In this document: positions 42,913-52,089 of the stretch, piece by piece | How the letters are laid out: the number at the start of each line of letters is the position of its first letter | Position numbering within the stretch: the first letter of the stretch is position 1 | Source: Butyrivibrio sp. INlla18 | Lineage (GTDB): Bacteria > Bacillota > Clostridia > Lachnospirales > Lachnospiraceae | DNA: 64,000 nt | Reading direction: 5' to 3' | NCBI RefSeq assembly: GCF_900103635.1 | Contig: NZ_FMXK01000014.1 | Location: 49,189-113,188 of the forward strand | Position numbers and translations under genes: made by a program | The notes under the pieces: model-generated | What the model saw: the letters and a program-made list of their open reading frames with translations, nothing else | The model's database searches: none | Told to the model about the DNA's origin: nothing

Positions 42913-44442
42913 TCATGCCTCTTTTTTCTTTTTCAAAAATCTAAATGCCACAGCCTTCAGCATCCTGTAGCCTTCTGTCTTCCTGTAGAAAATTGCAACC
43001 GACACAAGAGTAATGAGTCCGATTACAATTGCCTCTGCAAAAAAGACAAAGTAGCTGGTCATGGCAATATTAGATAATATCCACTTAAACAGTATAATAT
43101 ACATTATTGTAAGTGCCAAATTAAGTGCTACCGGCACCATGAACTTAGATAATCCCTGGTCAAAAAAGTCTTCAAACAAGATCTTAGGTTCATACCAAAA
43201 GTAAGTAGATACTCTTGAAATAGCAGAAGCAGCCACAACTCCACCAATTCCAAAATAAATCCCAAGAATAATCGAAAGAATAATATTCAGCACAGCACAT
43301 ATAGCCATAATGTACTTGGTCTTAAGGTACATTCCTGTGGCCTCTCTAAAGGACCAGATAGGATGGACCACACCTCCAAGGTAGAAGTTAAGGATGATTG
43401 CCCATACCGTCAGAGTATCCAGCATATACCTTGGTCCAAGCCACAGATGAATAAAATCCTGGATCAGCACACCAAAGCATACTGTCGAAATAAAGGTAAT
43501 GATAAGGCTGACGCTCTGCATCATCTGGAATACTTCGAAGGCTTTTTTCTTGGACTCTTTGGCTATGACATTACCAACGCTTGCGGTAACCGAGGAATAG
43601 AGGATGTCCACAAAGACCATGATAGAGTTGGCAATCAAAAGGTAGTTAGAATAAAAGCCAACAAACACCGTGCCAATGATCTTGGAAATAATGATGTTAT
43701 CTGTTCCGCTAAGGAGCACTCCAGATGACTTATACAGGAACATAGCCTTAACGTTGGAGAAGACTTCCTCCTGTTCAGACTTTTCAAGGGCCTTTGGCTT
43801 TTCTTTTAGATATGGATAGAGCTTGTCCGCTTCCCTTGAGATAAAGATATTCTGGAAAAATGTGCAGAACACAATAACCGCAAGGTAAACAAAGTAGTTC
43901 TTGGTAATCACTAGTAGCGTGATCTGAAGCACGTGCTTGATGATATTGAATATTATGTTGAACCTGTAGACCACAAAGTTCTTCTGATCCGCTGTAATAA
44001 GTGATGACTTGTATACAAAAAGATATGACGCCACCGTGTTCAGCACGTAGATCAGGTAGTAAATCTGCAGATGCTCAATCTCAGTCTCAGTGTTAACAAA
44101 AAAGTCAAGGAAAGGCGTCAGGGCCACACCTACAACAAATACAACTCCCGCAATATAGGTGTACATCTTCCTGTAAAAGCCAATAAGACTGGAAATCTTG
44201 TCCTTGTCATCCTCAGCCAGGGGCTTATAGAAGCTATAAGCCATAGACACACCAAGTCCAAGGTCCGCCAAAGACAGCATCATCAAAATATCAGAAAAGA
44301 GCCCACTTACACCAAGGAGCTCATCTGACAGGAACATGATGAATACTGTTCTGTTTATGAAATTAAGGATGATAAGAATAATTCTGCTAAGCACACCATA
44401 GAAGGCGTTGCGAAGGGAATTATTAACTCTACTGGAACTCAT
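42913..44442 (-). CDS. Wzx-type flippase (second copy)
   Basis: 509 residues with about fourteen membrane helices. It begins with a polar segment and N-A-F-Y-G-V-L-S-R-I-I-L-I-I-L-N-F, and has V-S-G-L-F-S-D-I-L and L-A-D-L-G-L-G-V-S-M-A in the first loops, typical of Firmicute MOP-type repeat-unit transporters. It is 100 residues longer than the flippase at 10508-11740 and not closely similar, so the two probably carry different lipid-linked units. Confidence 0.9.
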   Translation of the reverse strand: MSSSRVNNSLRNAFYGVLSRIILIILNFINRTVFIMFLSDELLGVSGLFSDILMMLSLADLGLGVSMAYSFYKPLAEDDKDKISSLIGFYRKMYTYIAGVVFVVGVALTPFLDFFVNTETEIEHLQIYYLIYVLNTVASYLFVYKSSLITADQKNFVVYRFNIIFNIIKHVLQITLLVITKNYFVYLAVIVFCTFFQNIFISREADKLYPYLKEKPKALEKSEQEEVFSNVKAMFLYKSSGVLLSGTDNIIISKIIGTVFVGFYSNYLLIANSIMVFVDILYSSVTASVGNVIAKESKKKAFEVFQMMQSVSLIITFISTVCFGVLIQDFIHLWLGPRYMLDTLTVWAIILNFYLGGVVHPIWSFREATGMYLKTKYIMAICAVLNIILSIILGIYFGIGGVVAASAISRVSTYFWYEPKILFEDFFDQGLSKFMVPVALNLALTIMYIILFKWILSNIAMTSYFVFFAEAIVIGLITLVSVAIFYRKTEGYRMLKAVAFRFLKKKKEA

Positions 44443-44449
44443 GAAATAA

Positions 44450-45469
44450 TTAAACTCCTAATACTTTTCCAAGAAGTTTCTTTAATTGATCAAATAAAAG
44501 GTCTATCACAAAAGCAAGTGCGAGTGAGAATACAAAAGTTAATACAATACGTACTATAAACTCTAAAACAGTTCCCATTCCTTCTACAAAAGGATTTGCA
44601 AGCCATCTCACATTGTAGTGAATAAGATACATTACAAATGAATGCTTAGCCACAAAAAGAATAATCGCTCTAGCAACATTATTGTTAATCTTAATATTCT
44701 TCTGAAGGAACCAGAATACAGACATACAAAAGATTACAAATAATATGGAATAGTCATGTTTTCCTGGGAATTCTCCTCCAAGCACAATCATTCCAATCAC
44801 CGTTGCTAAATATGACAGAGCCCCTGCTATATATAAGTATCTCTCCTTTTTTTCATCCATTACTCTATCAAGATAGTATCCGGCAAAATAGTATAAAGCC
44901 CATCCATAAAGTATCCACCCTGTATATCCAAAACCGATATTTCTGATAGGCGCCACGTAGACACTTGCAATTTGCCAAAGTACACTTATTCCAAACGCTA
45001 TATGTAACTCCCAATTATCCATAGCATGAAGCATCTTGGATAAAAATGGCGTAGAAACAATATATCCTATCAAGAAAAACATGAACCACAGATGATAGTT
45101 CATATTACCACTAAAAAGATCCTGAACAGCCGTCATAATGTATCCCTTAGGCGTTATCCAAATCCCCTCATCTTTCAAGTTCCAATATGACAACACCATC
45201 GAAATCAAAACATAAGGCATCAGAATATCAATTACTCTCTTTTTGTAAAAAGATGCATAGTCCTTCTTTGTGTTAAACTCCTTGCTAAGATTAAATTTAC
45301 CACTAAGTAAAAAGAACAATCCATTACATAAAGCGATAACAGTCTGAACAGCACTATCGATGTATATGTTTTCCGCCCAAGGCTTGTTTCTAGTATGGTT
45401 AATTATTACCAATATCAAAGCTAACACTCTGATAAAATCGCAACTAATATTCCTTGCTTTACCCTTCAT
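44450..45469 (-). CDS. Acyltransferase-3 family membrane protein
   Basis: 339 residues with about ten membrane helices. The opening R-x-I-S-C-D-F-I-R-V-L-A and following I-N-H-T segment are the signature of acyltransferase family 3, which includes OafA-like O-acetylases of surface glycans. N-x-L-F-F-L-L-S-G-K-F follows as in the family. I start at the ATG at 45467-45469, seven bases after GGAG. The longer ORF would overlap the upstream gene and lacks a site. It adds a third acyl-transfer route to the two MBOAT pairs. Confidence 0.87.
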   Translation of the reverse strand: MKGKARNISCDFIRVLALILVIINHTRNKPWAENIYIDSAVQTVIALCNGLFFLLSGKFNLSKEFNTKKDYASFYKKRVIDILMPYVLISMVLSYWNLKDEGIWITPKGYIMTAVQDLFSGNMNYHLWFMFFLIGYIVSTPFLSKMLHAMDNWELHIAFGISVLWQIASVYVAPIRNIGFGYTGWILYGWALYYFAGYYLDRVMDEKKERYLYIAGALSYLATVIGMIVLGGEFPGKHDYSILFVIFCMSVFWFLQKNIKINNNVARAIILFVAKHSFVMYLIHYNVRWLANPFVEGMGTVLEFIVRIVLTFVFSLALAFVIDLLFDQLKKLLGKVLGV

Positions 45470-45485
45470 TACTGGTCTCCCCATA

Positions 45486-47354
45486 TTAGTATGTAACAAT
45501 TTTTCCGCCTTCATTTGTTACTTGGTATATTTCTCCTCGCTTAACATCTTCTGGCTTCTCAAAGATATCCGAATAGCGGTCAATAAATTTCTCATCAATA
45601 TTCATGAAATATACGTAATCATATTCAGAAATAAACTCAGCCAATTCCTCATCTGAATAATCATAACTAAAGCGGTTTAAATCATCTTTGACATCATTAG
45701 GATAAGCTACTCCAATAGTTATAGGAAAGCTATAGAATGTCAGCGCATCTTCCGCAATCGCCATTTCATTTTTAATGATAACTGCAACCTTTGCATTCTC
45801 TGGTACTGAATTTTTAAGATGCTCCGCCTCCTGATTATATAACACTTCACTATCAGTTAAGTTCCCTGGTAATATCTGCTCGCAATTACCAAAGAAAATA
45901 ATATTTGACAGCAAGACCACTCCCAACATCTTGATAACAAGGCTATTAGTCTTTGTAAAGTAAAAAACTACTCCTAATGCCAAGAAAATGGCTGTCACTA
46001 CGAAAGTACCCATATATCTGTCATAGCTAGCCAACTGCCTAGCCTCAAATTCGCTAAAGCCAGTCATATAGAGATAGTACATAAGTAGTCCATATGATAG
46101 TCCTGCAAGCAAGATCCACAAGGATGTTATTCTCACTTTTCTAGCATAACATTTTTCAACGCCCCAAAATGAAAAAGCTAGTAGCAGCGCAACAATGATA
46201 ACAACAATCTGAACATAAGGAACATTTCCAACTAATCCCCTTGAAATAATTGCTTCTAAGTAACTCTTCTCTACATCATTTTGATAAGCTATAGAGCCAT
46301 TATGTGAGAACACTTTAATGAGTGTTCCTAAGTTATGCCCACCATAGCTCTGACCACCAGATCCATTTGCTGTATTTCCGCCAATATACTTACTAGAAAA
46401 GACATTGTATATTTTCCAAACAATCAGTGGAATTGCAGTTACTATCACACTTCGTAACAATGTTTGCAATACGTTATTTCTACCAGCCACTTTATCCATG
46501 TAGAATAATGAATATACCACATAGAATATAACAATCATAGGCAAGAACGCCAATGCAGTCATCTTTGCCATCAGAAGTATCGTAATAGCAAGTGTCAGCT
46601 CAAATAGTTCATATCTACTATTGTCACCTGTAACAATGATCCACATGCAAAAGAAAACTAACACGCCATATATATAATCCTGATATATTGTGTGATAAAA
46701 CATAAGGCCTGTTACAAAAAGTGGAATCGAAAATGTCACAAAAGCTTTGATACATACAATTAACTTCTTGTTGCTATCATCTTTGCTGCAGCGATTACTA
46801 ATCAACGGTAACAGCATGCTCACCTGAAGCATCTGTATTCCTCTATAGGCGTTAGCCTCTGTCAATCGAAAAGACAACTTACACCATAAAGCCTCAAACA
46901 AAGTAATTGCTGGAACATAATCCTTGTGCACTATGCCAATAGGCGATGTGACATATAGTGCATCTAGCCTAAAAGTCTCTCTTAAAAATACTCCCCAATG
47001 AGTAAATTCATCTGGAGAATGATAATGCTTACCATAGTTGATCACGTTTACAAGCAAATAAACTGCAATAACCAGCAATCCTTCCGAGAAAAAACTCTTC
47101 GCTTTTTCAAACAAAGGTCCAATAGCCTTTGCATTGATTATTTCAGTTACATACACTACTATTGCCAATACCACACTTATCAGGATTCCTAAAGTGATAC
47201 TGCCAAGCAGCATTCCGCTAAATAGCATCAAAATAATAGACACAAAAAATGCCGGTGCCAAGCTCTCTGCATATCTTTTCCTAAAAAAGATTGCATAAGC
47301 ACCGTTAATAAAACAAACATATAGTAATGGGACTAAAGCACTGATCAAAATCAT
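45486..47354 (-). CDS. Large GT-C-like polytopic membrane protein
   Basis: 622 residues with about twelve membrane segments. An external loop near residue 110 has H-S-P-D-E-F-T-H-W-G, with the acidic pair placed as in GT-C enzymes. The C-terminal 130 residues are external and end with a Y-D-Y-V-Y-F-M-N-I-D strand and Y-Q-V. The protein at 60568-62241 follows the same plan (W-D-D-M-T-E-W in that loop, Y-D-Y-V-Y-I-C-V in the tail), so they are paralogues. Start set at the ATG at 47352-47354 with AGAGG upstream. Exact function unknown. Confidence 0.75.
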   Translation of the reverse strand: MILISALVPLLYVCFINGAYAIFFRKRYAESLAPAFFVSIILMLFSGMLLGSITLGILISVVLAIVVYVTEIINAKAIGPLFEKAKSFFSEGLLVIAVYLLVNVINYGKHYHSPDEFTHWGVFLRETFRLDALYVTSPIGIVHKDYVPAITLFEALWCKLSFRLTEANAYRGIQMLQVSMLLPLISNRCSKDDSNKKLIVCIKAFVTFSIPLFVTGLMFYHTIYQDYIYGVLVFFCMWIIVTGDNSRYELFELTLAITILLMAKMTALAFLPMIVIFYVVYSLFYMDKVAGRNNVLQTLLRSVIVTAIPLIVWKIYNVFSSKYIGGNTANGSGGQSYGGHNLGTLIKVFSHNGSIAYQNDVEKSYLEAIISRGLVGNVPYVQIVVIIVALLLAFSFWGVEKCYARKVRITSLWILLAGLSYGLLMYYLYMTGFSEFEARQLASYDRYMGTFVVTAIFLALGVVFYFTKTNSLVIKMLGVVLLSNIIFFGNCEQILPGNLTDSEVLYNQEAEHLKNSVPENAKVAVIIKNEMAIAEDALTFYSFPITIGVAYPNDVKDDLNRFSYDYSDEELAEFISEYDYVYFMNIDEKFIDRYSDIFEKPEDVKRGEIYQVTNEGGKIVTY

Positions 47355-47364
47355 AATTATGCCT

Positions 47365-48753
47365 CTAATACAGATATACATTACAAACAGCTATCACATT
47401 TGCAACAACAGCAACAATTGCCATCAAGATCATCAGCGCCCTTAAAATAGCAACAGCTCCTGATCTAGCCTTTATTCTTGCTCCATATTCCTCACTCAAA
47501 TATACGAGAATGTAGATAATTGCAAAATCAAGAAATATAAATGTTCTTTTACCAGAAGCAAATACAGTAGGTGAAAAGCCAAGAGTAAGCCTGGACATTA
47601 TACCTGATACGATAACAGCGCAGGCAAAGAACGACCTCTTCTCATCTTCAAACAGTTCAATAATAGCTAGCAATAATGCTACTGCTGAAATCACAAATAT
47701 GATAAACGGAATATATGCAGCCAAACTATTATAATTCGTAGCATCCACATATTTCTTATCAGCAAATAAGTCAAACAAAGAAACCATCTCTGGATAGTAA
47801 AGTCCAAGCACTGGCTTTAATACTGTCATAATCAAGGTTACAGTAAGAGGAATTGCAGATATAACCACCCTCTTTACTTCTCTCTTACCAAATATTACTG
47901 TTAACAAACATACACTAACACAAAGTATTAGCCAGAAAATATCATTGCTATACAGATTTAGAAACGCAGAATTCACTCCTAGAACTGCCTTATCTACTAC
48001 CGTAAATGAAGTATAACTAGGAAACCAATATGCAATATTTGAAAGCTTTCTAGCTTCATTTCCAGGACATGTAAGCGCAAATACTATTCCACACGCACAG
48101 ATCAGCAACTGACATACAGTATAAACAATCTTTAGAGAATCAAAGCGCTTTGCCAAGATCATCATCACAATAAATGTACATAATATACATGTATAAAAAA
48201 TAGCAGAAACTTCAAGGTCAGCAGCAAAAACAAGGCACAGAGTAAAGAAAAACACCTGTAAAACTGATAGCTTCTCGCCTGAATACATTTTCTTTAAGGA
48301 AACAAAAGCTGTAACGCCACATGCTAAAGGCCAAAAATATGTGATGTACGCAGTCATCCAACCAGAACCTGCCATAAGGGCAACTGGGTAAATGAGCATC
48401 AGACATACAAGCACTCTATTATGCTTGTAATCTGTCAGATACATAAGTGACAGCAAAAGCATCATGTGCATGATCCAGTTTGCTATCCCAAAAAGAACCA
48501 TGTGCATGCCGTGAGCCAAAATAAAAAGTGGCACTTCGATAAGAATTCTTGAAGTCCATCCCATGTATCTGCTATGAAGTTCCGCCATCAATGAAGAAAC
48601 ACTCATATCTGGAATCGCTCTAGCAAAATAAGCAAGAGTATCCCCATAGTACTCCTTCATTACAAGCTGATAAAAAGCTATGACAAGGGCATAGATCACA
48701 ATATATTTAAAATTTTCTTTCTTACGGATTGTCTTTATCACGTTATGCTCCAT
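47365..48753 (-). CDS. DUF6056-like polytopic membrane protein
   Basis: 462 residues with about eleven membrane segments. The loop after the first helix has Y-Y-G-D-T-L-A-Y-F. Later ones have S-G-W-M-T-A-Y-I-T-Y-F-W-P and L-T-C-P-G-N-E-A-R-K, the C/A-P-G-N segment shared with the protein at 55101. I set the start at the ATG at 48751-48753, which follows the TGA of the upstream gene by two bases; an in-frame TTG two codons earlier is less likely. Function not established; probably glycan-related by context. Confidence 0.72.
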   Translation of the reverse strand: MEHNVIKTIRKKENFKYIVIYALVIAFYQLVMKEYYGDTLAYFARAIPDMSVSSLMAELHSRYMGWTSRILIEVPLFILAHGMHMVLFGIANWIMHMMLLLSLMYLTDYKHNRVLVCLMLIYPVALMAGSGWMTAYITYFWPLACGVTAFVSLKKMYSGEKLSVLQVFFFTLCLVFAADLEVSAIFYTCILCTFIVMMILAKRFDSLKIVYTVCQLLICACGIVFALTCPGNEARKLSNIAYWFPSYTSFTVVDKAVLGVNSAFLNLYSNDIFWLILCVSVCLLTVIFGKREVKRVVISAIPLTVTLIMTVLKPVLGLYYPEMVSLFDLFADKKYVDATNYNSLAAYIPFIIFVISAVALLLAIIELFEDEKRSFFACAVIVSGIMSRLTLGFSPTVFASGKRTFIFLDFAIIYILVYLSEEYGARIKARSGAVAILRALMILMAIVAVVANVIAVCNVYLY

Positions 48754-48755
48754 TA

Positions 48756-49247
48756 TCAAATATCACTATACTTGTACATCACACCACTCTTAACCAATAG
48801 CTTTTCACCATCACGATCGATCAAAAAGCCAATTTTGTAGCTATTTCTAAGTCCTGAAAATCTATCAAGAAGAACTTCAAAATGAGTCTTATCTGCATAC
48901 AAGCCTTCATTGTTGGCTCCATCAATCACTTCTCCATCAGCACTTATATTACTAAGCTTTACAGGAATAGCATATGCCACATCACTATCATCCAGATACA
49001 AAACAAGCTTTGTGGGATATGAAGTTACTGCCTTCCCGTCCATTGACAAAGTACCAATAATATAATCGTTATCAGGATCTTTGTAATTTATCTCGTCAAT
49101 GCTGTATTCCACGGTCTCACTAATCTGAAATCTATTTAGATCAATCCTCTTGAATCCACTGTAATAAAAGAACTGGTATGCGCAACAAAAGACCGTAAAA
49201 ACAGCCGCCACCATAACAATTACTAATTTCATCCATTTCTTCATCAT
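48756..49247 (-). CDS. Small membrane-anchored extracytoplasmic protein
   Basis: 163 residues: one N-terminal hydrophobic helix (about 7-28) and a strand-rich domain outside the membrane, with no motif I recognise. C21-C22 are inside the helix without a clear lipobox. The start overlaps the stop of the SGNH gene (ATGA) and the stop nearly touches the DUF6056-like gene. It is therefore encoded in the second MBOAT/SGNH unit and may be an accessory of that acyl-transfer pair. The first pair at 3.4-6.4 kb has no counterpart. Confidence 0.75.
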   Translation of the reverse strand: MMKKWMKLVIVMVAAVFTVFCCAYQFFYYSGFKRIDLNRFQISETVEYSIDEINYKDPDNDYIIGTLSMDGKAVTSYPTKLVLYLDDSDVAYAIPVKLSNISADGEVIDGANNEGLYADKTHFEVLLDRFSGLRNSYKIGFLIDRDGEKLLVKSGVMYKYSDI

Positions 49248-50599
49248 TGTTCCTCAACCTTAACTGCAAGGCTACTGATCCATATGCCATTAGCCGTGCT
49301 ATCCTGTGACTCCGAGCCGTCTTCAGGAATAGCAAAGCAAGCCTCATCTATTACTTCTTTATTCTTGGCATCAATGACTTTGACCTTTATCTGTCCTTCT
49401 GTCACTTGTATGCTACTATCATCAATTATATTACAATTTGCGACCACTTTATTATAAATTGCATCTGTATATACCTTATCATCCCCAACGCTGATACTTA
49501 CTTCATAATCATTATCTGCAAGTAGCATAAGGTACTGGTCAAGGCCTTCTTGCTCTTTCAACCTCTTAATCTTATATTCAAAATACTCTTGATACAAATC
49601 TTTCCACTTAGCAAATGCACTATCTTCTCTGTGATCTTCTAACTGATAGTCACTTCTTAGCACATATCCAAGATAAGCTGTTACCTTCTTGGCTCCAGCA
49701 GGATTAAGATGAGAGTTCTCATCATAGCAGTCAATCTCATAATCAACTATATCCTCACGGAGGAAGTTTATATACTGCACCCAATTTCTATCAGCAACAT
49801 CATTAACTGAATTAGCTTCTACCCAGTCATCATGGCTTGCCGGATACGGAAGATATGTGAGAACTACCTTTATGCCTCTCTTATTACACTCATCAATTAT
49901 CTTTTGAAGATAGACCATGCTCGTAGTTTCTTCATCTAGCTTCTCGTTTGCATCCACAGATATTACCTCATTTGGAATAGCTATCTGAATTCGAGACTCA
50001 GCTCCCATTTCAGAGCTGTAAGTATTATTAAAATCTCCTTCAGTAAGTTCTTTCCACCTTGAATGATAAACAGAATAGTTCCAGATAATGCCTATAGGAT
50101 CTCTCTTTTCATTAGTATCAGCAGTAAGTCCGCTTTCAACTCTTCTGTCATGCTCTTCATCATTAGTAAGATCAATTGCTGCCTTTATCTTGTTCATTGA
50201 TAATGGGAATCCATCAAAAGAAAAATGGATATACTCGTAGTTATCAGATGCCTTCAGGTTACTACTAATGCCATCGCAATCAATTACCACAACCTTTGGG
50301 CTTGCATAATCCAAAGCGTTCATTAAGATCCAATAATCAGTTGAAATCTGACTATCTTGTCCAGCAAGATTAAATGATGTAATCCCATACTCATCCCATA
50401 ACTCCATAGGCATGACATCATTCATCATGTGACTAGTTCCCAAAAACAAAACATCAAAATCCTTTTTGTTTTCAAAGAACTGATTAAGTTTATATATACT
50501 GCTCTTGCGCTCAAACGCCCTAGTTGTTGCAGCAAGTACTGCTACTAGTACAACTACAGTAAGCACGCATTCCAGTATTCTTTTTATTCTTCTTTTCAT
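49244..50599 (-). CDS. SGNH-like acyl transfer partner of MBOAT (second copy)
   Basis: 451 residues: membrane anchor (about 9-25), then an SGNH-fold domain with L-F-L-G-T-S-H (51-57, likely nucleophile S56) and a late D-E-N-S-H-L-N-P-A-G-A motif. The first 300 residues follow the protein at 3437-4924 closely (for example the H-S-R-W region and D-x-x-x-H-L-N motif). The C-terminal strand-rich part has diverged. It starts 18 bases after the second MBOAT gene. The two pairs probably modify different glycans or use different acyl groups. Confidence 0.82.
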   Translation of the reverse strand: MKRRIKRILECVLTVVVLVAVLAATTRAFERKSSIYKLNQFFENKKDFDVLFLGTSHMMNDVMPMELWDEYGITSFNLAGQDSQISTDYWILMNALDYASPKVVVIDCDGISSNLKASDNYEYIHFSFDGFPLSMNKIKAAIDLTNDEEHDRRVESGLTADTNEKRDPIGIIWNYSVYHSRWKELTEGDFNNTYSSEMGAESRIQIAIPNEVISVDANEKLDEETTSMVYLQKIIDECNKRGIKVVLTYLPYPASHDDWVEANSVNDVADRNWVQYINFLREDIVDYEIDCYDENSHLNPAGAKKVTAYLGYVLRSDYQLEDHREDSAFAKWKDLYQEYFEYKIKRLKEQEGLDQYLMLLADNDYEVSISVGDDKVYTDAIYNKVVANCNIIDDSSIQVTEGQIKVKVIDAKNKEVIDEACFAIPEDGSESQDSTANGIWISSLAVKVEEQ

Positions 50600-50616
50600 A
50601 AAAACTCTTCTCTATC

Positions 50617-52089
50617 CTAGAATTGGAAATAAATAAAGTTCGCAGCACTATATCCCGGTCCCCAGATTCCAAACATCAAAATAAAGGAAACACATATCAC
50701 AAAGCACACTAATCTCACAAGATAATCCTGTTTCAGGATTGCTTCTCTGATGCATACTCCGTAGTGCTTAGCAATATCAACAAGTCCCAGTATGGCAATA
50801 CTTACTATCATCAGCGTAAACTCTTTTTGATCAAGACCTAGTCCATATAAAGAGCCATCAAACAATACCCAATGATTCTGTGTGTGAAGCATAGCACTTA
50901 TTATCGTAGCTGCATCCTTTAGGGTATTAGCCCTAAAGAACACCCATGCAAGATCAACCAGAATAAATGTCACCAATGCTTTAAATATCTTGTGTCCAAA
51001 AGAGTCAGTTTCAATCCTAGTTACAGAGCATGCTCTTTCTCTAATAGGTTTTAGCCATCCACCTATTACCTGATATAGGCCGTTTAATCCGCCCCATACA
51101 ACATAGTGAAGACCTGCACCATGCCATAATCCGCTTAAAAGAAATACGATCATTATATTGATATCTTTTCTGATCTTTCCTTTTCTGTTACCCCCAAGAG
51201 GAATATAAAGATAATCCCTAAACCACGATGTAAGTGATATATGCCACTTTCTCCAGAACTCGGCGACACTAAGCGAAAGATAAGGCGCATCAAAGTTTTC
51301 CATAAGGTTTATGCCTAATATCTTGGCTGCTCCTACAGCTATCGTAGAATATCCTGCAAAGTCGCAATAGATCTGCAAAGCAAATAAAACTGTAGCAATA
51401 ATACAGTACCAGCCTTCATAATCACTTGGCGAATTATACACTGTATCAACTACTATGGCTATTCTATCAGCAAGTACGAGTTTTAGAAAATATCCCCAAA
51501 GCATCAGGAAAAGCCCATTTTTTGCTTTTTCATAATCAAACTTAGTAGGAACCGCTAACTGTTTTAAAAGATTTTTGGATCTCTCGATAGGTCCTGCTAC
51601 CAGCTGTGGAAAGAATGAAACATACAAAGCATATCTCAAGAAATTATGCTCAGCATATATCTCGCCCCTATATATATCCATTGTGTAGCTCAGAGCCTGA
51701 AAGGTAAAAAAGGATATTCCAACAGGAAGAATAATATCAAACGTTGGAATAGAGAAAGAACCACCTAAGACACAGATAACTCCGCCAAGTAATGACAATG
51801 AGAAATTAATGTATTTATAAAAAAACAGTACGCTAAGATTCAGAATAAAACTTGCCGCAACAACAGTTTTCTTTGCTCTTACTGTATTTGCCTTTTCAAT
51901 TAACAAACCACTTAGAAATGTTACTGCAGTAGAAAACAGTAAAAGCAGTGCATATTTGGCATTCCACCCCATATAAAAATAATACGAAGAAAGCAAAAGC
52001 CAGATATATCTGACTTTTGCCGGAATCACAAAGTATATTAACACCACTATAGGAAAAAAGAGTAAAAACTCCCCAGAATTAAATAACAT
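50617..52089 (-). CDS. MBOAT-family O-acyltransferase (second copy)
   Basis: 490 residues with the same landmarks as the first copy: F-F-P-Q-L-V-A-G-P-I-E-R (159-170), E-F-W-R-K-W-H (277-283), R-D-Y-L-Y-I-P-L-G-G-N and L-S-G-L-W-H-G-A-G (H323). The W-G-P-G-Y near the C-terminus is also shared. One base overlaps the end of the upstream gene. It should pass an acyl group across the membrane to the SGNH partner that follows. Confidence 0.93.
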   Translation of the reverse strand: MLFNSGEFLLFFPIVVLIYFVIPAKVRYIWLLLSSYYFYMGWNAKYALLLLFSTAVTFLSGLLIEKANTVRAKKTVVAASFILNLSVLFFYKYINFSLSLLGGVICVLGGSFSIPTFDIILPVGISFFTFQALSYTMDIYRGEIYAEHNFLRYALYVSFFPQLVAGPIERSKNLLKQLAVPTKFDYEKAKNGLFLMLWGYFLKLVLADRIAIVVDTVYNSPSDYEGWYCIIATVLFALQIYCDFAGYSTIAVGAAKILGINLMENFDAPYLSLSVAEFWRKWHISLTSWFRDYLYIPLGGNRKGKIRKDINIMIVFLLSGLWHGAGLHYVVWGGLNGLYQVIGGWLKPIRERACSVTRIETDSFGHKIFKALVTFILVDLAWVFFRANTLKDAATIISAMLHTQNHWVLFDGSLYGLGLDQKEFTLMIVSIAILGLVDIAKHYGVCIREAILKQDYLVRLVCFVICVSFILMFGIWGPGYSAANFIYFQF

